DNA from: Takakia lepidozioides | Taxonomy: Eukaryota; Streptophyta; Takakiopsida; Takakiales; Takakiaceae | Length of the DNA: 60,000 nucleotides | Assembly (NCBI GenBank): GCA_030704615.1 | Contig: CM060734.1 | Span: 50,548,042 to 50,608,041 of the forward strand | Direction of reading: 5' to 3' | In this document: positions 34,787 to 45,293 of the stretch, one piece after another | How the letters are laid out: each line of letters opens with the position of its first letter | Position numbering within the stretch: the stretch's first letter is position 1 | The notes under the pieces: generated by a model | What the model was told of the DNA's origin: nothing | Seen by the model: the letters and a program-made list of their open reading frames with translations, nothing else | Database searches by the model: none | Position numbers and translations under genes: made by a program

Positions 34787-35637
34787 AGCTCGAAATTCTC
34801 TGTAAATTCGACGAATTCAGTTCCACCCACACACAGACACAAACAAAATCAATACTCAAATCAACCCAAAAGACTAAAACCCCAGAGGAAGAAGACGATG
34901 GAGAACACTCTACTGCCTTCAGGATTTGTTTGCATGCTTCAATCTGTTCGCCCCATTTGCAATCCCATGGTCTCTCGCACTCTTGCAATTTGTGCTGCAC
35001 CATGTTTCAATTCGGTCACTTGATAGTGGCGGTTTTAGACTGAACAGTCATTTGAGTCACTCTATACTTAACGAGATTCCCTTTTTCCCTCTCGACTAAC
35101 AGCTCACTTGACAGCGGATTTTCTGGCGAAGCAGACATTCCAGTCCTGGAGTGGTGGACTGGCCATGTTTATGCGTGAGACATCACAGATACTGTCTGCA
35201 TAAAACGGACTTTAACATCTTTAGAGAGGCTAAAGATGTTAAACGAGTGTTCAATAGCAGTTCGATCGATTACACCAAGTAGTAGAGCTGCTAAATGGGT
35301 GCAAGTTCAAGGAGGAGACAATGCGACAGGGCGAAGGGACTAAAGAGAACAAGGATGGAAGAATGCAGACCTGAGGCAGCTAGGGCAGCATAGAAGCGGA
35401 GACCTTGGTGGTGACGCAGGCAATTTCTTTCACCAGGAACAGTACATCAATGAGTGGGATTACGCGTCCAGAGTAATATCCAGCTGTTTACACTGAGAGG
35501 AGATCTTCACAGTAGGAACTACCGTCTTCTGAAAGGAGGTGCAAGGGATTGAGCGAGAAGAAGGGCTGAAGCAGTTCCGGAGGAATGACTGAGGAAATGC
35601 AATTGCAAGGTTGAGGACATCAGAAGTTTGGGGGTGC
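34787..35637. other. Upstream region of the chloroplast membrane-protein gene
   Basis: This should hold its promoter and leader. Overlapping frames on both strands around 34650-35020 are shadows of exon 1 or chance. Nothing else is recognised. Confidence 0.4.
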
Positions 35638-35865
35638 TCAACTGGTGGCACAAAATAACGTTGAGAAACAGATGTTGGAATGCAGCATGAAGAGCAATCG
35701 ATTCGAGTCCATGGGCAGGCTACAGACCTTCGTCTGCACTGAAGATTAAAGAACTCTTGGCTCGACGAAAAAATTTCATCCATTTCCCTTTGGAAGGCTG
35801 AAGAGTTCAGAGTTCAGAGCCTCGATTGTTTTGTGTAGTCCTTGTCATTTATGCATACATGCATA
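35638..35865 (+). repeat. Direct repeat D, copy 1 (copy 2 at 41498-41710)
   Basis: About 220 bp match 41498-41710 in the same orientation, including 'agagcaatcgattcgagtcc', 'aaatttcatccatttccctt' and 'tttatgcatacatg'. The copies differ by a few bases and a short gap. Copy 1 abuts the left inverted repeat directly, and copy 2 lies about 70 bp outside the right one. Confidence 0.85.
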
Positions 35866-35869
35866 TACC

Positions 35870-36310
35870 CAAAAGTTACCTAGGAATCGTTTCAGGGAGC
35901 CCTCCAGAGAAGCTCGAGCTCGCTAATAATATGTTCCAATCATGTGGCCATCGATCTGAGCTCTGAGTGTTAAGCATCGCAAAGTGTTACGCATCGGATG
36001 CTAGGCAGAGGCACGGTGGGCCGACATGATGTGTACCTTTGATGGGGGCACCTCCTTCGCAGGCTGCACGTCAGCGTTTTTTTTGTCCGTGGATAATTTT
36101 TGCCAAAAGGCTCCCCTTTTCGATGGGCGAAGTACCGTCCTACCTCACCTTCTTTTCAGTTTTTCGGAGGGTGAACAAGAGGTTGTCGCCACGGTATGAC
36201 TGCCACCGTGGACCTGTTAAAACATGCCACCTGCCATACAAGCACCCCCCGAAAAAAGGAGCTGGCACCTCTAGAAAGGTCCCGGGTAGAATAGACAGGT
36301 GGTAGACTGC
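35870..36310 (+). repeat. Left long inverted repeat of a 5.5-kb element
   Basis: The reverse complement recurs at 40765-41425. Matching pieces include 'aaaagttacctaggaatcgt', 'tcgagctcgctaataatatg', 'ggtgaacaagaggttgtcg', 'ccaccgtggacctgttaaaa' and 'gggtagaatagacaggtgg'. A block of about 30 bp, with ggagctggcacctctagaaa, sits in the same orientation in both arms, so it was inverted relative to its flanks in one of them. Confidence 0.85.
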
Positions 36311-36889
36311 TTCCATCTCCTTGGAAGGTTTCTAGGTAGAGCGATTGTGGAGAGTTGGGCTCTGAGAGTTGAGAGACAGCCGACGCCGAGGAGGGGAAGC
36401 GATCTGTCATGGAAGCAGAAGAGAAGCACGTGCAGGGTTGACAGTCCAGAGAAGAGTAGCTCCAGTCTGAACAGATTGGCGCCTACAGGTGCTCCTTGGT
36501 GTCATGACGGAGGACTTAGTGGACAGAAGTGAATGTTGGCATTCCTCAGGCAATCTCTTATGTACACAAGTTCTTGCAGCACCTCGTGATCTCTCTTATC
36601 CTCCTGTCGCTACAGGTAAATTATCCTGACTCTGATCTTCTCTGCATTACTCAAATTGAAACCCTGTATATTCATGTTAAAGGATGTGAAGTCTTACCAG
36701 ATATTTGCACTCAGGGACATCACTAATTTTTCAAATTTTGGTTTGCAGGACTTTGGCTCACCTCAAGTCCTTGGAATACTTGTAAAGGTGGACATCAGAT
36801 ACCAGGAGGGCTGAGACACTGCTGCACCATGTCGATAGCATGCGTACTGCATGACATGCGATTGAAGAATAACTCAAATATTTACATAC

Positions 36890-37000
36890 GTGTATAGTGA
36901 AATTGTCTAAAAGTAACATGACTCCCACATAGAGTACAGAGGGAGGGAGGTCACACGACGGAGCTAGTCCACCTGTGCAGAACCTCTTCAAATTATTAAT
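36890..37000 (+). repeat. Partial direct copy of the nested fold-back arm
   Basis: It shares 'catgactcccacatag', a gaggg/gagagg block, 'ccacctgtgcag' and 'ttattaatg'/'ttattgtctg' spacing with the arm that starts at 37030. This is a third, more decayed copy in the same orientation as the left arm. Confidence 0.55.
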
Positions 37001-37029
37001 GACGTATTTAAGGCCTTATTGGCTGTAGC

Positions 37030-37742
37030 TACTTAGGGTAGCTGCATGACTCCCACATAGCCAGAGGGTAGAGAGGACATACGAACTGAGCAGCTACACA
37101 GTACACCTGTGCATCCCTACTATTCATGCATCCTCTCTAAGTTATTGTCTGTGGCCTAGCCTTACTGTAGGTACATATCTTACTGCACGAAGTGATCAGA
37201 TCCCATGTCTTAGAACGAAAAACTTCTCCAACCATATTAACCTGACCTGCCGCATGAGGCCTAGGCTTACTCTATCCCACTGGCGGCTCACTCATTGGCG
37301 CAGGTGGAAGGTCGCCAAGCACAGCGGGGAGCATCGACGGTTCTTCCCTGGAAGCAGTCGCAGACAACTGATCTACATCTCGTCCGTCCTCCGTGAAGAA
37401 GTTCTCGTTCGTGAAGCTGAACTTGCATATATAACAGATTGCTAGATGACAAGTTGGTGGTAGCTTCAAGTTAACATGGACAGTGGCATAGAGTAGCCTC
37501 TGCCCCATGCGGCCGGTTAGGTTAATGCGGCATGGACAAGTTTGCCGTTCTAAGACCTGGGCCCTGATCACTTCCTGCAGTATGCACTATGTACATACAA
37601 TAATGCTACGCCATCGACAATAACTTGAAGAGGATGCATGCACAGTAGTAATGCACAGGTGTAATGTGTAGCTGCTGAGTTGGTATGTCCTCTCTCCCTC
37701 TGTCTATGCAGGGAGTCATGTAACTACCCTTGGGCAGTACGC
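37030..37742. repeat. Nested fold-back (arms about 250 bp, loop about 200 bp)
   Basis: The left arm (37030-37282) matches the reverse complement of the right arm (37483-37742) along its length. Shared words include 'catgactccc', 'gaggacata', 'agcagctacaca', 'acacctgtgcat', 'aagttattgtc', 'aagtgatcag', 'gtcttagaacg' and 'ttactctat'. Identity by eye is roughly 80 percent. The loop contains a GC-rich stretch, cactggcggctcactcattg. Transcription through it would give a long imperfect hairpin. Confidence 0.8.
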
Positions 37743-40700
37743 ACATTAAAATAATAATATTTGTTTGCAAATGGAAGAGGTCCATAGTCCATAGTGCTTT
37801 CCAGCATCCTTGTCTAACCTCCCCTACTGAGTCCAAGTTTTTCACCTCTGTATATTACCTCACATGTCAGTACTAGTGATCCTTCTTCATCTTCACTACA
37901 GATTTGTACTTCCACAAAACATTCTTGTTGAGATACTCTTGCAGAACTGGCGCTTCCTCGCCAGTACTTGGTTTTCCAGTGGTGTTGCATGCAGCAATTA
38001 GAATACACGAAGGATAGCAGCTTGCAGTCAGATTTCACATGCATCTCATTCTGGGAGGACTCTCCGTCTGCACGTCATGCCTGGGCTTATAATGTTTATA
38101 GAATATTGTGATTGTCCACGGGTAGCAGGATTTCTACCTAGAGAGAGAGAGAAAGAGTACCTCATATACGATTAACCTACACCCAGGTGCATCGCTTCTG
38201 CGCATGAATCCTCTAATTCAAACTATTGATGGCATGTAAAGGCTTATCGCATGTAGCTAACGGCAAAGAGTCAAGCCCCAGGACTCACTTCTCCATTCCT
38301 GACCTGGGACCTGCGGCCATTTGAGACCCTTTACTTAAATCTGTGCCACTAGACCGTCGCTCCTTGGCGCAGATGCCTGGTGGACACGCACACCTTTCCC
38401 CGCATTTTGAGGCTGGGAAGTATCTTTTCTCCTTCGTATAAGTATCTCCTCCCTCCTTGGTGCAGCTGGCCAATGAGCGGCTAGGACCGCAATTCCCTGT
38501 CGCAATGAAAATGCTGAGCTTGCTGCAACAAGATCGAGCAACAGTGATCGACTTTGTCAACAGGCTATATGTATGGAGATATGGAACATCACAGTTCGTT
38601 GGAGTTGACATAAGACTAGCCGAAGCTTTTCCATTTTCCCATCGATATAAGTATTTGGATTCACTGTGGAGAGACGACCCTATATCGAGGATTACGGATG
38701 GAATACTCTGGTGTGCTGAAGTGGATGCCTAGCAGTTGTTCGATGAGGTTTGTATAGCAAGCAGAGCTCGCAGATTATATTTAATCAGGAGATAATAAGA
38801 TGATCATGAGCTTGAATGCAGCTGCATGTCACATGCATAGCAAGATGAGGAATCACATGCATAATAGTAAAGCTAGAATTCGAAAGCCATGTAAGCATAA
38901 TAACCCGAAGCAATTATTAATTTGGTAGTACCTGATCATAGATCCACTTGTGATGTCTATGGAGTGCGGATTCGGCCTATTGCACCTGCTCAAAGATGTG
39001 TTAGTGGTGCCCAACATGTAATTCGTGCTGATTACCCTAAGCTGAGCTAAGGTTGATCTCGAAGCCTTTTCCCCCGGGAACAATAGGTCATACTCCTCTA
39101 TCCCTCGCTCACCAATCGTAGGATGAAACACTTACATGCACGTTGTACCGCACCCGCAGTGGCAGCAGCAGGATCCATGATCACATGACATTGCGCTTCT
39201 TAAGAGGTTTGAGTGTCAGGAGAAAAAGTCTCGAAAAGCAAGAACGTAGCTAGCACCAGACATTCAGCATTAGAGCAGTGAGAGATGAGTCTCAGATGAG
39301 TTAGCTTGCTCGCTTTTATAGTAGCTAGCCTCCGCGCATCGCGCACACCACGATCTTCGAAGCTTCCTCGTTTTTGCTTGCAGCTTCTACTGGAAGGTGA
39401 GAAGGCTGGTAAGATATTCTAGACTCATTTCCCTCAGTACAGCATTTGCTAAGCTTTCCTTCTAATCCAAAGCACTCGGATCAGCAGCCAATGCAGAATA
39501 TCATTACTGCATCATACAACTCTTACGGATTCGAGCACAAGTTCCCCTCAGACCCTAAAACCAGTCGCTTCAACTGCACCAATTTGCAAAATATTAAAAA
39601 TAGTTGCAGTAAAGCGACGGAGATATGAGCGAGGCTCTAGTCGGTGCATACTGATCCGTAGCTGTGCATACTATGAATAGATTGACAACAAATGTGTGTT
39701 GTGTTTGTTGTTGCTGTCAAGGTCACACTCAGATTTAGAATCGCAGTGTCTCTTGTGATCTCTGCAACCGCCCATCACATAACTAGACTGTGCGGTGGGC
39801 CATGGACCCACGCGAGTGATTGGGAGTCTCACTGATGTAGTTTTCAGCGAAAAACTATGACTGTCAAACTTGCCTCCATCAAATGTTGCATCAAATTGCT
39901 GCGAGGTGGCCCCTCCTGTTAGAGTCGTTCAAGGAGCTTTCTTTTGCTTCTTCATCAGCTCACTTCGGTGCACGTTCCGTCAAGGAATGGGTGTACCGCC
40001 ACCTCAGCAGCCCTACTTGGCTGCTGAGGACTTGTTCCGCTTGTTTTGTGTCTACTCCCACTCACATGTCTGTGGCCTGGTGGTAAAGCCGCTCTTGTAT
40101 GGACCTATGGGATTGGGGCTGGGGCTCTGCTCCTGTGATAATGCCTCAATGGCTCAGAAAGGGGGTGTAGTTTCCAATGTTGGGCGGTTATTTAAATTTC
40201 TCTCTAATACCCTTAGCTATCCGGTTATATATACATGTGACCCGCTGAGGTGAAAAAATGAAATAACCAGTCCAGTTAGGAACCTGCAGAGGTCAGGCAT
40301 TCAAATATCGGAGCAAAGAACCTTTTAAAGAACTGCCCAATACCCGCAGTTACCGCAGGTTATATCTAGCCATAAAAAATTTAGTAACCGCAACTACAAG
40401 TTAATTTTGAAGCAACCGGAACGGCCGGTTATGAAAAAAATCAAATAACAGCCCCACACTGTGGGGCTGGTGTTTTTTTTTTTTTTTTCCAAAACAGGTG
40501 GCGGAGACCCTGGTGTTTCTTGGAAAACCAAAAACGAAAAGAGCAAAGAAAGCAAAAGTGTAAGTTAGCCCCAAAAAACCCCAAACAAAAAGATTGTAAA
40601 CATCAATAAATATTGGTGTTAAATATTCTAACCTAATTTGGTGAACATCCTAATATGAAAATGTGAAAGTTCATACCAGGGCCTCTGTCCCCTGTTAAAA

Positions 40701-40764
40701 AGCAAAGAACAAAAAAAGTGAGAGGATCAACTTCACTGCGTTTTTTTTCATTTTTCAAAAGTAG

Positions 40765-41425
40765 CACAAGCTGCCACCTGTCTATTCTACCCAGCACCCC
40801 AGGAAAAAAGGAGCTGGCACCTCTAGAAAGGTCGCTATATGACAGGTGGCATGTTTTAACAGGTCCACGGTGGCCGACAACCTCTTGTTCACCCTCTGTT
40901 TTGGCGAAAAACTGAAAGAAAAGGCCTTCATTTTCGTTCAGTTAGTGAATACTCAGCCCAACGAAAAGGGGAGCCTTTTGGCAAAAATTCACGAAACAAA
41001 CGGTGACTTGCAGTCCAAAGTACAAATTTTTCCAGACTTTCTTGAAAGACTAATGTGTGGGTGCCATCATGCCCACTGTCATTGCCCCACAAACTCCAAA
41101 TATGTTTAGAATTCCCCAAATTGCCTGGAAGATTTTAGACCCCAAGGCCAACGGCTAGGGACGGGCAGTATATTCTGGGCCACGTTGCACCCCCTCACCA
41201 CATCACCCCCTCCCTTTCAGCCTGGCCCTGGCCTTCCCCATCAAAGGTCCATCATGTAGGGCCGGGTGGGCCTCCCCACCGTGCCTCTGCTCAGGATGCG
41301 TAACACTTAAGCGATGCTTAACACTCAGAGCTCAGATCGATGGCCACATGATTGGAACATATTATTAGCGAGCTCGAGCTTCTCTGGAGGGGCTCCCTGA
41401 AACGATTCCTAGGTAACTTTTGGAT
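40765..41425 (-). repeat. Right long inverted repeat of the 5.5-kb element
   Basis: Reverse complement of 35870-36310, with about 160-200 bp of extra sequence. The outer end reads ctaggtaacttttgg, the mirror of the left end. A poly-T run lies inside the element near 40470. Confidence 0.85.
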
Positions 41426-41497
41426 ACCAAGACAAGAGGTGCGGGGCAAGATGATAATTCAGTTTACTTTCAGAATTTAGCAGTTTGTGTTCGTCAA

Positions 41498-41710
41498 CTG
41501 GTGGCACAAAATAACAGTGGATGAACAGTATGCAGCATGAAGAGCAATCGATTCGAGTCCATGGGCAGGCTACAGACCTTCATCTGCACTGAAGATTAAA
41601 GAACTCTTGGCTAGAAGAAAAAATTTCATCCATTTCCCTTTGGAAGGCTGAAGAGTTCAGAGTTCAAAGCCTCCATTGTTTTGCGTAGTCCTGGTCATTT
41701 ATGCATACAT
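41498..41710 (+). repeat. Direct repeat D, copy 2
   Basis: Second copy of the repeat at 35638-35865, same orientation. See that entry. Confidence 0.85.
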
Positions 41711-42082
41711 GTATGGACGTATTGTACATAATATAACATGAGGCTGGATCTAACATTCGGCCACATTCGGCCTTTCATCGCATACCTGTACTCGCCTTAC
41801 CTGCACTCTGTGAAAAAGATGTATGTACACGTACATATGATGTGATCCAGTTTCTCCTTAGATTTTTGAGTAGTTCAACTGGTCAATTTGGCAGCAATTA
41901 GGCCTTGTGGGTGACAACACATTGCAGCAGCTGCAGCAGCTGCATACATATTAGGCCCTGCTGCGCCTGCCTGGAGCCCAGGTTGAAGTGCTGCGTGTGC
42001 GGAGGTCGTGGTATCTTCACACACAACTTTGTGTTGGTTAAACTTTAACAAATAATCTTCTGTGCAAGTTCAGGAACGAAGA

Positions 42083-43031
42083 ATGTCTGAAGTGATGGAT
42101 TTGGACCCCTTGCTTTGGACCTCACTGAGGGAAATCTCAGCTGACCTGTTTGAAATGATGATAGTTACCCACCTTCCCATTCCAAAATTGTTTCAGATGC
42201 AGATACTGCATAGGCCGTGGTTGAACTTCCTCGTTTCGCAAAAGTCATTTCATTACTACATGATCGTCCTAGCCATCTGGAATCATCATACGGACACCTA
42301 CATTACTTTCTCTGAAGCGTCAATGACATGAACAGTGACTGTTTCGTTGCTCTTGAGCACAACACAGGAAAATGGCAGCATATGCCTCCATTATCGTTTC
42401 TCCCAGATTCTCAATCTAAGATCATTGTCGCAGGGGCTGGGGGCCTGCTATAAGTTCTATAGTTGGAGTGTCCGAGGAATAGTTTTTAACAGGTCCTCTG
42501 GAATTAATAGTGTGTAACCCACTGACCAGACGGTACAGAGAGTTGCCCAGATTGAATGGACTCCCCAACCACTGTGATCTCTTCATTGCGCATTTCCTCT
42601 TCGATGTATCCACCGAGGCATGCAAGATCAGTACTGTGGGTCTCAACGGGATCACTCGAATCCCGGACTCTGACTACCAAGTCACTTGCAACAGCATTAT
42701 CAACATTGGTAGCTTTCCAGGCGCATCTGGTGTTGGGAGTATTGAGGGTGGCACAGCCTCTTGCAATGGAGGAGTATACATGTTAATTGACAATTCCCAA
42801 TGTACCCTCGACAATTTGGTCGGTTGGAGTTTCGATGTGCAAACAGGGGCTTGGACGAGGGATGCCTGCATCTCCAGACCGTTTACAAGTCAAATCGCAA
42901 CATTCAGAACACCAATACTTATTGAATGTTTGGATGAACTATACGCTGTGGTCCCTGTCACTGTAGTTGAACCTACACTCCCTCAAGTTCAATCACGACG
43001 AAGTCTGCGACTAGACACATTCTCACCTTGA
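42083..43031 (+). pseudogene. F-box/kelch-type protein gene, broken
   Basis: An ATG at 42083 opens MSEVMDLDPLLWTSLREISA followed by THLPIPKLFQMQ, PWLNFL and SQKSF. This is the layout of a plant F-box, in which SCF ubiquitin ligases dock through SKP1. The frame stops at a TGA at 42329-42331, resumes in the same frame, and then shifts at about 42480-42500. The next frame continues with LIVCNPLTRRYRELPRLNG, typical of the first blade of F-box kelch proteins, then GGVYMLIDNSQ and GWSFDVQTGAW, ending with a TGA at 43031. One stop and one frameshift in an otherwise coherent protein of about 315 residues suggest a recent pseudogene. A short unrecognised intron could explain the shift but not easily the stop. 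Key residues are partly eroded. Confidence 0.65.
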
Positions 43032-43199
43032 AAAGCTAGGATTAGAGAGATGCTGTCCAAGGAAGGACTTTGAGCACTGACTGGTTCTCAGCATACAGGG
43101 TTGCTAGGCATGTTACTGGTTTCTAACATACACTTTATGTGTGAATATTTCGTCAAAATTTGTTGGGCTGTCGGCTTTTGACGATGACGGTTTGAGATT

Positions 43200-43860
43200 T
43201 GCCAATTAGGTCTTTGACATTATCAACCACAATCAGGTAGTTCAGGTGGGCCTCAGACTCTCACCTCAAATCTTATGAACGAGCCCAAGAGATGCTACTC
43301 GAGGTTGAAACATCCATGGGCACCCAAAGGGCTGAGAGTCTCTCCCAAAAACTCAGCAGTTTTGCGATTCACGAAGCAGATTCAAGCATATTGGACCTGC
43401 ATCACACTTCTCTATGGCAACCCCAGCCAGCACTTCCCCGCCAACCCCCGCACTCAATTGGAGCAACAATTCTCTCAATTTGTTGACCCTTCCTTGTCGG
43501 TGTCCTTCTAGCAACTGCTAGCTTCAGTCCCTCTCGGCCACACAGACCCCTTTCATCAGCAGGGCACAATGGCACGGTACCCAACGGGGCTCCTCCAAGC
43601 CAACAGCTCTTCCAAATTGTGGATGTCAACTATGTGCAGGCATGGCAGCTCCAGAACTACGGCACAGAATGGGAGGAAGACGAGGTCGGCCAATTCTTCA
43701 TCTCTCAGGCCCGTACCTGGAATACGCTTAGCACTGCTTCCTCATCATGGCAAGTCAAACAATCCCCAGAAGCGAACAAACACTCAGCAGTGAAGCTGCA
43801 CCTCTCACACCAACAAGCTTCACAATGGGGCAAATAGCAATGGCTCAGGAGAACTTGGGG
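43200..43860 (+). other. Unrecognised open segments downstream of the F-box pseudogene
   Basis: Overlapping plus-strand frames at 43275-43511, 43292-43486 and 43569-43837 have unremarkable coding-like composition. One reads QLFQIVDVNYVQAWQLQNYG then WEEDEVGQFF. I do not recognise them. They may be exons of a decayed gene or transposon fragments. Confidence 0.25.
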
Positions 43861-44969
43861 AGATGTGGACAATATTAATTATACAAAACCAGAAGATCAT
43901 ACCAGTCCCGCAGATACCAGTCTGCACATAAAAAATCATGCTTCTATTGATACCCGACGAATATGAAAATTCTTCACCAGGGTCTTATGCTTCACTTGTC
44001 CTTGCAAGGCATTAGTTGGAAATTCTTCTGACCAAGTCCATCCTTAATGAAACTTACAGTTCATAAGCTGATCAGCAGAAAATCTGGATGCTGAGCTCCT
44101 GGTCAACCCTATGCTCAGCAATGGATTGATCACAAACAGCAGCAGATGCTTCCCACAGTCTACTCGCAAGTTGTCTACCATATGAAAGCATGGAAGACTT
44201 CATAGTGAACCCCCTCGCACCAAAGAAGTATTTGCCTGACACTTCCTGCTCACATTCAATATGAAATTAGACCCATTGTCTTCATCCTCTCACATGACTG
44301 CATCGCTACTCAAAGCTCTCGGTGCATTACTACTGACCTCCCAGTTTTCTCAGGAAATTTTACTTCACTTTGATTTGAGTGCTTAAGAGTCATAATGCTT
44401 TGAAGCATGGAATATAAAGCAGCTCTCACAAGACTTGTCTTCAGGTCAAGAACGGTGTGAGGATACCCACCCAAGGAGCCAAAGCGGCATCAACAACTGA
44501 TGCAGCTCCAACTGCTGGTGACTGCAAGACACCGAGCAGCATGAGAACCACAATGCTCAGCTTCGCAAGCCAAACAGGTACTTCCCGCAAAATCTCAGTA
44601 TTCACTGCCCCCAGATCTGCAGCACTGCTGACAAAAATGCAACATTAAGCACTCGATCTGTAGGGAAGCAGATAAAGTTGAGGAGTGGGTCTGAGGAGAA
44701 GACCGTACACGACTGAGATGTGAGAAGAGTCGTCACTTGAGTGCAGCCGACAGTGAAGTTCATATGAGTAAACACACTGCACAACACCCCACCATCACTC
44801 ATTCGAAAACCAATACAAGGACAAACACCTTCAGTCCTATTGGTCATGTACACCTTCATCCCCCACCCGTGGAAGTAGCAACAGAGTTAAGGCAGCCTCA
44901 GTATGGTGCAGCCTCAACCTAAAACACGAGTGAAAGCACTCCAGGAACAGCAGCCAGCTGACAGGGCCC
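43861..44969. other. No gene recognised
   Basis: Only short frames on both strands. Nothing is recognised up to repeat A. Confidence 0.4.
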
Positions 44970-45122
44970 TGTGGACGTTAGCTCTGACACATAGTTGCAA
45001 TGTGGCTCAAGCAGGCTGCTAACAGGCTGCTAACTCTTCCAGAGCCGGTTTAGAAACACCAACCTGATATTACAATGGTCCTTGTGCCCGAAATATTCTG
45101 TCCGTCAGCAGAGAAACAGCCG
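44970..45122 (+). repeat. Dispersed repeat A, copy 2
   Basis: Matches 1860-2056 in the same orientation. It lies about 170 bp beyond the stop codon of the PPR gene, so part of it may fall in that gene's 3' untranslated region. Confidence 0.65.
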
Positions 45123-45293
45123 AATTAAAGACAACCCACGAACCCCCTGGCATCTCCCTGCGAATCTGAAATGAAGCCCTGAGCACCATGTAGATACAAA
45201 AGCAGTGTTCTTCAACCCTGTATGTATGCTTTCTTGAATAGTTCGCTGTATGTCAAGAAGGGTGGCACACTTTCTTTCATGCATGTTACTTGT

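Larger units (their letters stand above)
35870..41425. mobile_element. Large element with long terminal inverted repeats
   Basis: Inverted arms at 35870-36310 and 40765-41425 enclose about 4.5 kb. Long subterminal inverted repeats suggest a class II transposon of fold-back or Mutator-like type, but I recognise no transposase. The interior has only short frames; the most coding-like is plus-strand 38457-38732 (91 codons, no recognised domain). I did not find clear target-site duplications. Instead a 220-bp direct repeat D flanks the element. A nested fold-back lies at 37030-37742. The right arm carries about 160 extra bases near 41110-41270. Confidence 0.6.

Noticed and set aside
35460-35783. 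Minus-strand frame of 107 codons
   Set aside because: It lies inside direct repeat D, and its second copy does not keep the frame.
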